From contig NZ_FQXT01000003.1 of assembly GCF_900130045.1 (NCBI RefSeq), positions 620,001 through 684,000 of the forward strand: a stretch of 64,000 nt of DNA. Reading direction: 5' to 3'. This DNA is from Leeuwenhoekiella palythoae. GTDB taxonomy: Bacteria; Bacteroidota; Bacteroidia; Flavobacteriales; Flavobacteriaceae. Made by a program: the position numbers and the translations under genes. Under the pieces are notes generated by a model. That model worked only from the letters and a program-made list of their open reading frames with translations. It ran no database searches and had not been told where the DNA came from. Positions 1-8,215 of this stretch are shown in pieces; within the stretch, counting starts at the first letter, position 1; each line of letters opens with the position of its first letter.

Positions 1-1114
1 TAGAAAGATCGCTCAATACATTTTCTGAATAGCTTCCGCGACTGGCAATATCTAAATGATCTTGAGAAATATCTGTTGCAAAGATCTTAAGCGAAACATC
101 TTTGTCTTGTTTTTCGATTTCCTCTAAAAATAAAATCCCCAAAGAAAACGGCTCTTCTCCTGTGCTGCACCCCACATCCCAAACCTTAATCACATCGCCA
201 TCATCTTTTGAAGCGACCAGTTCAGGTATAATACCTTCTGCCAATAGCTCCCAAACTTTATAATCTCTAAAAAACTTGGTCACCCCTATCAAAAATTCTT
301 TGTATAGCGTTTGAACCTCTTCTTTATGGGTCTTCAAATATTCAAAATAACCTTCAAGAGAATCGAGCTTGAGTACACGTACCCGTCTACCAATGCGGCG
401 CAATAGGGTGGGACGTTTGTAAAGACTAAAATCGAGTGCGGTATGAGTTTTAAGCACTTTTAAAATCTCTTTTAAAAGACGCTCATCGTATTGGTAAAGT
501 TCGGCGTCAAAGTCAATACTGCTTTGGGCTTCAAAATAATTGGAAAGTTCGTCACTTATACGTTCCACCGGAACGATAAAATCTGCTAGGCCAGTTTTTA
601 TGGCGTTACGCGGCATACCATCAAATTTGGCCTGCTCAGGTTGTTGCACCATAACCACGCCACCTTTCTCTTTTATGGCTCTAATTCCGCGCGAACCATC
701 GCTTCCGGTTCCACTTAAGATGATCCCGGCGCAATGTTCTTTAGAATGATTAGCGAGCGACTCAAAAAAGAGGTCTATAGGTAGATTAAGCGATTTATCT
801 TTGGGTTTTTCTAAAAGTCTGAATTTTCCGTCCTTAATCACCAAATTATTAGTAGGCGGAATCAGATAAATACAATTGGCTTTGATCTCTCCTTCATCTT
901 CAATAACCTCAATAGGAATTTTAGTATTCTTCCCTAAAAGCTCTGCCATCAAGCTTTTATGATCTGGAGAAAGGTGTTGCACCACGATATAACTGTATAG
1001 TGATGCCGTAGGAACATTATCAAAAAAGTCATTGAGCGCTTGCAGGCCACCTGCACTTGCTCCTATTCCTACGATTACGTGAGTTGCTTTGTTAGTTTTT
1101 GTATTTGTATTCAC
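1..1114 (-). CDS. CheB-CheR fusion: protein-glutamate methylesterase / methyltransferase (partial)
   Basis: This gene enters the window from the left edge and its C-terminus is missing; about 371 codons are visible. The N-terminal half is a CheB methylesterase domain with GASAGG (nucleophile Ser), VVQHLSPDH (His) and SGTGSDG (Asp), the catalytic triad of the family. The second half is a CheR-type SAM methyltransferase with DVGCSTGEEPFSLG as the SAM-binding loop. No receiver domain precedes CheB. Fusions of this kind usually continue into PAS and histidine-kinase domains and are not strictly tied to flagellar chemotaxis; Flavobacteriaceae lack flagella, so a signalling role other than chemotaxis is likely (inference). 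I chose the GTG at 1112-1114 because it lies about 11 codons before the first beta strand and no ATG fits better. Confidence 0.9.
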   Translation of the reverse strand, partial: MNTNTKTNKATHVIVGIGASAGGLQALNDFFDNVPTASLYSYIVVQHLSPDHKSLMAELLGKNTKIPIEVIEDEGEIKANCIYLIPPTNNLVIKDGKFRLLEKPKDKSLNLPIDLFFESLANHSKEHCAGIILSGTGSDGSRGIRAIKEKGGVVMVQQPEQAKFDGMPRNAIKTGLADFIVPVERISDELSNYFEAQSSIDFDAELYQYDERLLKEILKVLKTHTALDFSLYKRPTLLRRIGRRVRVLKLDSLEGYFEYLKTHKEEVQTLYKEFLIGVTKFFRDYKVWELLAEGIIPELVASKDDGDVIKVWDVGCSTGEEPFSLGILFLEEIEKQDKDVSLKIFATDISQDHLDIASRGSYSENVLSDLS

Positions 1115-1345
1115 AAAATCTTTTTAGAGGTTAAGCACTCACAAAAGCAATATTGCTTAAAATAATAACCGTGAGCCCAGTCTCTCAAAAGTAAGGTTTT
1201 TAACCTAAAATTTGCAATTAAATGTTAATGTTTAAGATTTAATTATGAAAAGTATTATCAGTAATAATATTAATTAAATCTGAAAATTCAATAAAGCACC
1301 CAAAATTATAACAATCAAACACTTACACCGACAAGCAAAAACATT

Positions 1346-2419
1346 TTAAAATTGGTAAACCGCAGCATTAATATTCATTCCCGCTCCTACCGAAGCAAAA
1401 ACTACTAGGTCTCCGGCTTCAATGCTGTGGCCTTCCACTTTATTTTTTAAGATTAAGTCGAGTAAAGTAGGCACGGTGGCTACAGAAGAATTCCCTAACC
1501 ACGAAATGATCATCGGCATAATGCTTTCTGGCGCTTCTTCATATCCGTAAAGTTTATACAGTCGGTCTATGATCGCATCGTCCATTTTGCCGTTTGCTTG
1601 ATGTATCAGCACTTTCTTCACCTTTTCGATCGGCACCTCGGCTTTATCTAAACAAGCTTTTATGGAAAGCGGTACCGTTTCTAAGGCATATTGATATAAA
1701 CGTCTTCCGTTCATTTTTAAATAAAGATCCTGCTTATTTTCTTCGGTAATATTATAAGAACATCCCATCGTAAGCATTTCGGCATAACGATACGTGTCTG
1801 AACGGGTTTTGTGTGCTAAAATTCCGGTGCGCTGATCAGCTTCTCTGCTTTCTAAAATAGTTGCTCCTGCCCCATCAGCATAGATCATACTGTCTCTATC
1901 GTGTAAATCAATAACCCGAGATAAGGTTTCAGTCCCAATGACCAGAATTTTTTTAGCGTCGCCTGATTTAATATAATAATCTGCCTGGATTATGCCTTGT
2001 AACCAGCCGGGACAACCAAAAGGAACGTCATAAGCAACACACTCCGGATTCTTGATTTTTAATTTATGCTTAACTCTGGCAGCCAGAGCCGGCACCATAT
2101 CGCTTCGGTTTGAACCGTGTTTGACATCTCCAAAATTATGAGCAACAATAATATAATCCAGCGTCTCCGGGTCAAGTTGCGCATCTTTAATCGCATCTTT
2201 TGCAGCAAAATAAGCAATATCAGAAGCTACCAAATCATCGGCTACATAACGGCGCTCTTCAATCGTGGTAATCTCTTTAAATTTATCTACCACATACCGA
2301 TTATCTTTTGCAATGGGTGTTCCGTTAGCTTCGTAAAACGCAAAATTTAAGAAGTCCTCATTGCTTACTTTTTTTTTTGGTAAATAAATTCCGGTTCCGG
2401 TAATTACGCTGTATGTGGT
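1346..2419 (-). CDS. 3-oxoacyl-ACP synthase III (FabH-like) family protein
   Basis: This is a thiolase-fold condensing enzyme of 358 residues. The catalytic triad is visible: C137 in VPFGCPGW, H274 in LIHQANGK and N311 in WLGNSS. FabH proper starts fatty-acid synthesis by condensing acetyl-CoA with malonyl-ACP. This protein is longer than E. coli FabH (317 residues) and has an insert after the N-terminal strand, so it may belong to the branch acting on other acyl chains, such as polyketide, aryl-polyene or hydrocarbon synthesis. It stands alone, with about 230 bp of apparently empty DNA on each side, so context does not narrow the substrate. The stop lies at 1346 and the ATG at about 2420. 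The family call is firm; the physiological role is open. Confidence 0.85.
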   Translation of the reverse strand, partial: TTYSVITGTGIYLPKKKVSNEDFLNFAFYEANGTPIAKDNRYVVDKFKEITTIEERRYVADDLVASDIAYFAAKDAIKDAQLDPETLDYIIVAHNFGDVKHGSNRSDMVPALAARVKHKLKIKNPECVAYDVPFGCPGWLQGIIQADYYIKSGDAKKILVIGTETLSRVIDLHDRDSMIYADGAGATILESREADQRTGILAHKTRSDTYRYAEMLTMGCSYNITEENKQDLYLKMNGRRLYQYALETVPLSIKACLDKAEVPIEKVKKVLIHQANGKMDDAIIDRLYKLYGYEEAPESIMPMIISWLGNSSVATVPTLLDLILKNKVEGHSIEAGDLVVFASVGAGMNINAAVYQF

Positions 2420-2665
2420 CATAGTACTGTGTGCAGTTGGGGCAGTCTAAACTGTATATTTTTGATTTTCTAAAACGTTGTTTTTTTGCTAAAGCGGTTA
2501 AAATACAATCTTATTTCGTTTTACCTAAGCTTCTCTACAAATTATTACAAAATCCAAACCAAACTCTGACCACATAATTATTTCAAAATCAATAAATTAA
2601 AAAATACGTTCTGAAGGAATTAAATGCTAAAAACTTCAATAATTATAAAGGAAATAACTTAGTTC

Positions 2666-4366
2666 TTAATCTCCCAGAGTATCAATGGTGCTTCCACAGG
2701 TGAGCATCGCTTCGCCGTAATACGGATTTTTAATTTCATCAGAATTGCTTAACCAAATGGCTCCTTGACTATTATTGGCCATTGGGCAGCGCTGCACAAA
2801 CAGATAAGGCTTTATCGCTGTACTGTTCTGCACCAATGGAGTAAAATGCACATTCAAACTGATAAAGTTTTCGCGTTGCTCTGCTAAAGCGGAACTATTT
2901 GAAATTTTCGCCGCTTGTTCTAAAACAGTAGCCAGAAGCTTTTGAACTTCAGTTTGCATACCGTCTACTTTTAAGACTTCGATGTCCTCTCTGAAGGTCT
3001 CTGATGCTTTTTGCACCTCTTGCGCATCTGATGCTACAAAAGCATCCTTCAGTGCAAAATAGGATGGTAACACCGCGTTTAAGTTTTTCTGAAATGCTTC
3101 GGATAACTGAAAGTTGGGTGCTGTTTCTTGTAATTCAGAACCGGTACCTTGATGCATCATTGATTTTTTGCCGCTAAGCTGAGCAGCAGCGTCAACGGTA
3201 AACGTACCATTGGTAACAATTTCGGTGCCGGGCGACAATCCGTTTAGAACTTCATAATAATCCCCAGATTTGGTTCCTAAGGTAACTTCTCGCATTTCAA
3301 AAACTGATTGGTCACTTTTAGGTTTCACATACACCAGTGAGCGATCACCCGTCCACAACACCGCCGAAGCCGGTACTGTGATCGTGCTCGCTTCAGAAGT
3401 GCTTCCCATCAGTTTAGTTTCAATAAACATTCCGGGTTTTAATACTTCTTGGGGATTCGTCAAGGTAGCCCGTACCGTCACCGTTCGCGTTGCAGTGTTG
3501 AGCACAGGATCTATGTAAGAGATCTTGGCATTAAATCGCTGATCTGGATAAGCATTTGTGGTGATCTCTAAATCCTGGCCCATTTTAAGCTGATTGATCT
3601 GATGCTCATACGCGTCAAATTCGGCCCAAATCGTATTCAGATTGGCTACTTTAAATATAGGATTGCCGTCCATAATATGCGCACCTTCGCTTACCATCAA
3701 TTCACGCACGACTCCCGCAACGTGTGCATAGATTGGAAAACGCGTCACCGTATTTCCGGTAGTTTCAATTTCATCTAAAAGTGCATCAGAGATCATCCAG
3801 TTTTTAAACTTGTTGCGCACCGCCTTATAGAGTTTGGGCTGCTTATTTTTAAGTTTGGCCGCGGTTACCAATTCTTGCTGTGCAGCGACCAGTTCGGGCG
3901 AATAGATGGTCGCCACTTGCTGGCCTCTACGCACTTGTTGCCCTACAGAAGTAACCATCAAACGCTCTACTCTACCGTCAAAATGTGCCGGCTGCGTGGC
4001 CACTTGATCATCATTTATGGCTATGGTTCCTGATAATTTCAATTCAGAGGTTGCTTCTCCTGAATTGCCCACAACGGTCGTCTGAATATCAGCAAGAGCG
4101 ATCGCACGCTCAGTCATTCTAAATTGATTGACTGCTAATCCTGCGTTTTCTTGTTGTGCCGGGATCAAATCCATCCCACAAATGGGACAATCTCCGGGTT
4201 CATTTCGCAAGATTTGCGGGTGCATAGAGCAGGTCCATAACGCAGTATCCTCACTATGCTCGTGCATAGGTACTTCTTTCACTTCTTCCGAAGTATTAAA
4301 AAGAAGATACCCAAGCGCCAAACCAAGAACCAATGTTGTTAAACTGAATGCTACTATCTTTTTCAT
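2666..4366 (-). CDS. cusB: CusB-type RND efflux periplasmic adaptor with heavy-metal-binding N-terminus and DUF3347-like C-terminus
   Basis: This is a membrane-fusion protein that bridges the inner-membrane pump and the outer-membrane channel of a copper/silver-type RND exporter. A signal anchor (residues 5-23) is followed by a metal-binding module with C46, M48, H49, C60 and C63 (TCSMHPQ then CPICGMDLIP), typical of CusB-like adaptors in Bacteroidota. Barrel-sandwich and beta-barrel regions fill about 110-400. The C-terminal 130 residues are a four-helix DUF3347-like domain ending in RCPMAN (C527) and LTCGS (C557), which repeats the tail of the lipoprotein at 6379-6984. The gene is the last of the efflux operon, 9 nt after the HMA-MauE gene. 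The metal is probably copper or silver, judged from the Met, Cys and His residues, but zinc or lead is not excluded. Confidence 0.92.
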   Translation of the reverse strand: MKKIVAFSLTTLVLGLALGYLLFNTSEEVKEVPMHEHSEDTALWTCSMHPQILRNEPGDCPICGMDLIPAQQENAGLAVNQFRMTERAIALADIQTTVVGNSGEATSELKLSGTIAINDDQVATQPAHFDGRVERLMVTSVGQQVRRGQQVATIYSPELVAAQQELVTAAKLKNKQPKLYKAVRNKFKNWMISDALLDEIETTGNTVTRFPIYAHVAGVVRELMVSEGAHIMDGNPIFKVANLNTIWAEFDAYEHQINQLKMGQDLEITTNAYPDQRFNAKISYIDPVLNTATRTVTVRATLTNPQEVLKPGMFIETKLMGSTSEASTITVPASAVLWTGDRSLVYVKPKSDQSVFEMREVTLGTKSGDYYEVLNGLSPGTEIVTNGTFTVDAAAQLSGKKSMMHQGTGSELQETAPNFQLSEAFQKNLNAVLPSYFALKDAFVASDAQEVQKASETFREDIEVLKVDGMQTEVQKLLATVLEQAAKISNSSALAEQRENFISLNVHFTPLVQNSTAIKPYLFVQRCPMANNSQGAIWLSNSDEIKNPYYGEAMLTCGSTIDTLGD

Positions 4367-4375
4367 AAGTAGGTT

Positions 4376-5107
4376 TTAAATAAACAGCATCACCAGAGCC
4401 ATTATGATCATTAATGCATTTTCGATAAAAGTAGCTTCGGTCATAGGCAGTTTTAAAGCGGTACCTAAACAAGCGCAGGTGATCGCTTTTTTGTCCAATA
4501 GCGTGCGTGTAACACCAATTGTGGTAATGCCTAAAATGACTAAAGTCAATATAAGTGCAACGGCAATCTGAAACCGCATTAAAAAGCATAGGCCTAGTGC
4601 CAATTCGATAAATGGATACACCCAACCGTAGGCCGGGATCGCCTTAGCCAAAGGATCATACATGCTAAAGCTATCCGGAAAACCTTTAAGATCTAACAAT
4701 TTAAAAAAGCTGAATACGATGTAAAACAATCCCATAAAATCGAGCATCATCGCCTGCCAGTCCCAAGTGTCTTTATGCAATAAAATCGCTGCAGCGATCA
4801 AGAATGCAAAAATTAAAAACAAAGGTTTAAGTTGCTGAATTTTGCTTTGTGATGTTTCAGCCGTTGAAGTTTCAAACACATTTGATTTTGGCTGTGCATG
4901 ATTTCCCGTTTCTAAGATCTTATATTTTGAAGGCAAGGCTTGCTGAAGGGTTTGCGTAGCAATATGCTTATGCATCGTGATCTGAGCTTCACCATTATTT
5001 AAATCGACTTCGGCGTGAGCTACATCAGGCACGGCATTCAGTTTAGCTTCAACGCCAGATCTGCATCCTTCACACGTCATTCCTGTAATTTTATAAGTAT
5101 GTGTCAT
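4376..5107 (-). CDS. HMA-domain / MauE-like four-helix membrane protein
   Basis: Residues 1-67 form a heavy-metal-associated ferredoxin-like domain with the motif GMTCEGC (C12, C15), which binds Cu(I) or a similar soft metal. Residues about 90-243 form a membrane domain with four to five hydrophobic helices resembling MauE/DoxX redox-associated proteins. A second cysteine pair (C211, C213 in TCACLGT) lies between the last two helices, a natural place for metal relay or thiol chemistry. The gene sits inside the copper-type efflux operon between the permease and the CusB adaptor, with 41 nt and 9 nt gaps. It probably hands metal to, or takes it from, the export machinery (inference). The fusion of HMA to a MauE-like domain is common in Bacteroidota but poorly characterised. 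Confidence 0.8.
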   Translation of the reverse strand: MTHTYKITGMTCEGCRSGVEAKLNAVPDVAHAEVDLNNGEAQITMHKHIATQTLQQALPSKYKILETGNHAQPKSNVFETSTAETSQSKIQQLKPLFLIFAFLIAAAILLHKDTWDWQAMMLDFMGLFYIVFSFFKLLDLKGFPDSFSMYDPLAKAIPAYGWVYPFIELALGLCFLMRFQIAVALILTLVILGITTIGVTRTLLDKKAITCACLGTALKLPMTEATFIENALMIIMALVMLFI

Positions 5108-5148
5108 TATATGAATATTAAAATTTGATTATAGATTTGTCATTGGCT

Positions 5149-6369
5149 TTAGTTAAAAAACTTGATCAATAAACCTGCGGTTAGCCACACATAACAACCT
5201 AAAGCTGCATATTTTAAGGTGCGCTCTAAGGTTTTGCTTTTGGGCGCCATTTCTTTCATATGCATCATATTTTTATGTTTAAAAAAGCCTAGGTAGAGGA
5301 GGTAACCCGAACCTGCCAGAAAAGCCAGATTCAAGAAAAAGGTGTAATTCAGTTTAAAATAAGAGGTGTCTTGAACTGTTACCTGACTGGGATCAGGAAG
5401 TAATTGAAAAGCTTCAAAACCGTAATGCAACAGCAACGATGCGCCCACTAAGGAAGTGAACAGTAAAAACAGGATGAATAGAGACATCTTCCAGCCATAA
5501 TACTTGGCGTTGATTCTCAAAATAGGAAACACCACCAGATCACTGAAAATAAACGCCATCACACCAGCAAAACTCACGCCTTTACCAAAGAGCAAAGCCG
5601 CAAGCGGAATGTTACCCATAGATCCGATAAAGGTGATGAATGCCGCGACCGGCCCCACAATTATATGTTCTAAAATCTCAAGAAAACTAAAGTCAGTATT
5701 CCCGTCACCCGAACCTATAAATAGTGTCTGAAACCACGCATCGGGTACAAAGGCAGCCACGATACCCGCGATGGTAAAGCCTACAGTCACATCTTTCCAG
5801 ACCATTTTCCATTCCATCCCGTACTGTTTGGCCACTTTTGCCCAACTTTCTTCAGATTTCATTTTCTGCTTCCAAGATTTGGAATCTGTATCTGTGTCAT
5901 CCTCTTTCTCGCCTAGATTTTTTCGGGCATTCTCAATCAACTTTTTAGGATTGATCAATCTGATCAAAATCCAACTGAGTAAAATGAGCAACACGCCACC
6001 TACATACTCACCTACCACAAATTGCCACCCCAGAAAAATGGAAATAATGATCCCAAGTTCGATGACCAAATTGGTCGAAGCCAGTAAGAAGGCGATACTT
6101 GCTACAAAACTCGCTCCTTTTTTAAACAACGATTTGGTCGAAGCAAGTGCTGCAAAACTGCACGAACTGCTGATAAACCCAAAAAAGGTTCCTAGCAAGA
6201 CGCCTTTAGTCTCGTTGCCACCCATGGTTTTTTGCATCCGCTTTTCGGTTACAAAGATTTGAATCATACTGCTGATGAGGTAGCCCAGTGCAAATGCCCA
6301 CAGCGCCATCCAGAAGAATCCCGCAGTGGTATACGCCGCTTCACCCCATTGTTTTAAAAAATCGGTCAT
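5149..6369 (-). CDS. Permease of the YraQ/ArsP (DUF318) superfamily, putative metal exporter
   Basis: This is an integral membrane protein of 406 residues with about ten hydrophobic segments arranged as two halves around a charged cytoplasmic loop (residues about 145-185, rich in Lys, Glu and Asp). The motif SSSCSFAALASTKSLF in the first half resembles the conserved Ser/Cys helix of DUF318 permeases, and the second half repeats the topology (FIGSMGNIPLAALLFGKG). Members are known or proposed to export arsenicals, copper or zinc. It sits between the DUF3347 lipoprotein (9 nt upstream) and the HMA-MauE gene (41 nt downstream) in the metal operon, which favours a metal substrate. It could act as an inner-membrane route parallel to the RND pump. 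The family is recognised with fair confidence; the exact substrate is inference. Confidence 0.8.
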   Translation of the reverse strand: MTDFLKQWGEAAYTTAGFFWMALWAFALGYLISSMIQIFVTEKRMQKTMGGNETKGVLLGTFFGFISSSCSFAALASTKSLFKKGASFVASIAFLLASTNLVIELGIIISIFLGWQFVVGEYVGGVLLILLSWILIRLINPKKLIENARKNLGEKEDDTDTDSKSWKQKMKSEESWAKVAKQYGMEWKMVWKDVTVGFTIAGIVAAFVPDAWFQTLFIGSGDGNTDFSFLEILEHIIVGPVAAFITFIGSMGNIPLAALLFGKGVSFAGVMAFIFSDLVVFPILRINAKYYGWKMSLFILFLLFTSLVGASLLLHYGFEAFQLLPDPSQVTVQDTSYFKLNYTFFLNLAFLAGSGYLLYLGFFKHKNMMHMKEMAPKSKTLERTLKYAALGCYVWLTAGLLIKFFN

Positions 6370-6378
6370 AACGCTAGT

Positions 6379-6984
6379 TTATTGGGTTATGGTTGCCGTT
6401 ACCGAACCGCAATTGAGCATTTTAGCTCCAAAATACGGATTGGTCACTGCGGTATCTTTAGCTAGCCAGTCGGCTCCCTTACCATCAAAAGCCATCGGGC
6501 AATGCTGCACGTACAGCGTTCCTGCCTTGATTGTACTTTTAAAATAGGCTTTTGCTCCCGTAGCGAATGCTGCAAACGCCTTGCGCTGTGCCGGCAATTC
6601 ATCAGTCGTGGCTATTCCTTCAGCCAAAGTCTTGAGTTTTGCATTTCTTTCGTCAAAAATCATAGCAAGTTGGGCTGCTTCTTGTTTTGCTTTTTCTGAA
6701 TCACTAGCAACTAAAGCTTGCTGAACTTTGGCATAGGCTTCCCAAACGGCATTGGCGTTGTTATCTGCAAAGGCAAGCGGCGCATTATCCACTTTGTTCT
6801 CCGGTGCTTCTGCCGAAGCTTTATTTTTTTCGCCCATTTCATCAACCTCTTCCATTTGCATAGGTTGTTCTTGGTGGTCTTCTAATTTAACATCTGTCTC
6901 TGAGCTTGATTTTTTATCATTTCCGCAGGCAACTAAGCTTAAGGCTACTACGGCTATACTTATAAAATTTAAGGTCTTTTTCAT
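6379..6984 (-). CDS. DUF3347 lipoprotein, probable periplasmic copper-binding protein
   Basis: A lipoprotein signal is clear: a hydrophobic segment followed by LVAC, so C20 would be lipidated, with an acidic linker rich in Glu and Met (QPMQMEEVDEMGE) after it. Residues about 70-160 are an amphipathic helical DUF3347 domain. The end carries VQHCPMAFDGKGADWL (C162) and MLNCGS (C192), almost the same pattern as the tail of the CusB protein of this operon. DUF3347 proteins accompany copper pumps in Bacteroidota and are thought to bind metal in the periplasm. The start lies 4 nt after the TolC stop, so the two are probably translated together. Likely role: metal chaperone or buffer feeding the adaptor (inference). 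Confidence 0.85.
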   Translation of the reverse strand: MKKTLNFISIAVVALSLVACGNDKKSSSETDVKLEDHQEQPMQMEEVDEMGEKNKASAEAPENKVDNAPLAFADNNANAVWEAYAKVQQALVASDSEKAKQEAAQLAMIFDERNAKLKTLAEGIATTDELPAQRKAFAAFATGAKAYFKSTIKAGTLYVQHCPMAFDGKGADWLAKDTAVTNPYFGAKMLNCGSVTATITQ

Positions 6985-6988
6985 GGTT

Positions 6989-8215
6989 TTAGTTATTGGT
7001 TAAATAATTGATTAAAGCAGTCTGCTCATAAAAATCTTGAACAGCCTGTATTTGTTTACGTTGAAAGCTCAATTGCAATTCTTGAATATCAAGCACATCA
7101 CTAAAGTCAATCGTACCGGTCTCATAACTTTTGAGTAAAATAGCTTCAGCATCTTGGGCTTGAGCAATGTTCTGTTGTTGTGCATTAAAGTTAATGCGCG
7201 CAGCATTTCTATACTGTTTAGCTTCTGCTAAAAGATTTTCTAAATACTTTAAGCGTTGCTCTTTTTCTGCTGTGATGCGCTGTTGCCGAAGCTCATTTTG
7301 ACGGGTAACCGACTTATATTTTGAATTGAAAATGGGCACCGAAACCGATACCATTGGCATCACGATATCTTTGCCGTTATCTGCAGGAAATAGATCTGTT
7401 CGCTCGCTGACCGGAATGTAATCAAGTCCCACACCCCATTTAGGAGCCGACTCTTGCTGGTTCAGTAATTCGGCCTGGGTGATACTTTTATACAGCGCAT
7501 CATATTTCAGCAGCTCCGGATTGGTTTCAAGCGCTTCCGTTGAATCGCTAGTTTCTAATTGCGGAATCGTCAAACTATCCACTAGTTGTATCGGAGTATC
7601 CTGAGCCACGTTTAAGATGTTTTTAAACTGAACAGCTACAGCGCGTTTACGTTCGTCTAAAATGGCGAGTTGTGCGTTGAGTTCGTTTTGACGCATTTCT
7701 AGCTTGAGTACATCTACCACCGAAGCTTCAGCCACCTCAACCGCATTTAGTGCAAGTTCTTTAAAACGGTCTAATAAGTCTAGATTTTGCTGCACTACTT
7801 GTTCTTCTGCATGGATGCCATAAAGTTGGTAATAACTTTGTGCCACCTCAAGGCTAAGCTTTCGCTTTGCGATCACATATTCCAGATATTCATTGTCTGC
7901 TAAAGCATTTTGATATCCCTGCCGCTTAGCGATGGTACCAAACCATGGCAACATTTGCTTAACCGAAAAGCGCGCGCGCTGAGCTCCTACTCGGGTTTCA
8001 GGAGTTTCAACAAAATATCCAACACCAAATTCAGTATCCGGTAAGCTATTCACTTCATTTACCTGTTCTTGGGCCAAGTCATATCGTAATGCATAGGCTT
8101 GAAGCGCGGGGTTTTGAGCTTCTGCTTGTGCGATATATGCACTTAAATCCTGAGCGGGCGCAACAACTGTTGTGCCCAGTAGGATTATGCTTGCTATGAT
8201 TATTTTATTTTTCAT
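6989..8215 (-). CDS. TolC-family outer-membrane efflux channel protein
   Basis: This is the outer-membrane component of the tripartite heavy-metal exporter. After a signal peptide (MKNKIIIASIILLGTTVV, cleaved near APA-QD) the protein is almost entirely helical with heptad-like Ala/Leu/Gln repeats and two homologous OEP halves, as in CusC/TolC. I place the start at the ATG at 8213-8215 because it overlaps the CusA stop codon as ATGA, a typical coupled junction; an upstream in-frame start would add nine residues that do not improve the signal peptide. The mature length of about 390 residues fits the family. Its neighbours, CusA before and the DUF3347 lipoprotein after, support a copper/silver-type system. 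Confidence 0.92.
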   Translation of the reverse strand: MKNKIIIASIILLGTTVVAPAQDLSAYIAQAEAQNPALQAYALRYDLAQEQVNEVNSLPDTEFGVGYFVETPETRVGAQRARFSVKQMLPWFGTIAKRQGYQNALADNEYLEYVIAKRKLSLEVAQSYYQLYGIHAEEQVVQQNLDLLDRFKELALNAVEVAEASVVDVLKLEMRQNELNAQLAILDERKRAVAVQFKNILNVAQDTPIQLVDSLTIPQLETSDSTEALETNPELLKYDALYKSITQAELLNQQESAPKWGVGLDYIPVSERTDLFPADNGKDIVMPMVSVSVPIFNSKYKSVTRQNELRQQRITAEKEQRLKYLENLLAEAKQYRNAARINFNAQQQNIAQAQDAEAILLKSYETGTIDFSDVLDIQELQLSFQRKQIQAVQDFYEQTALINYLTNN

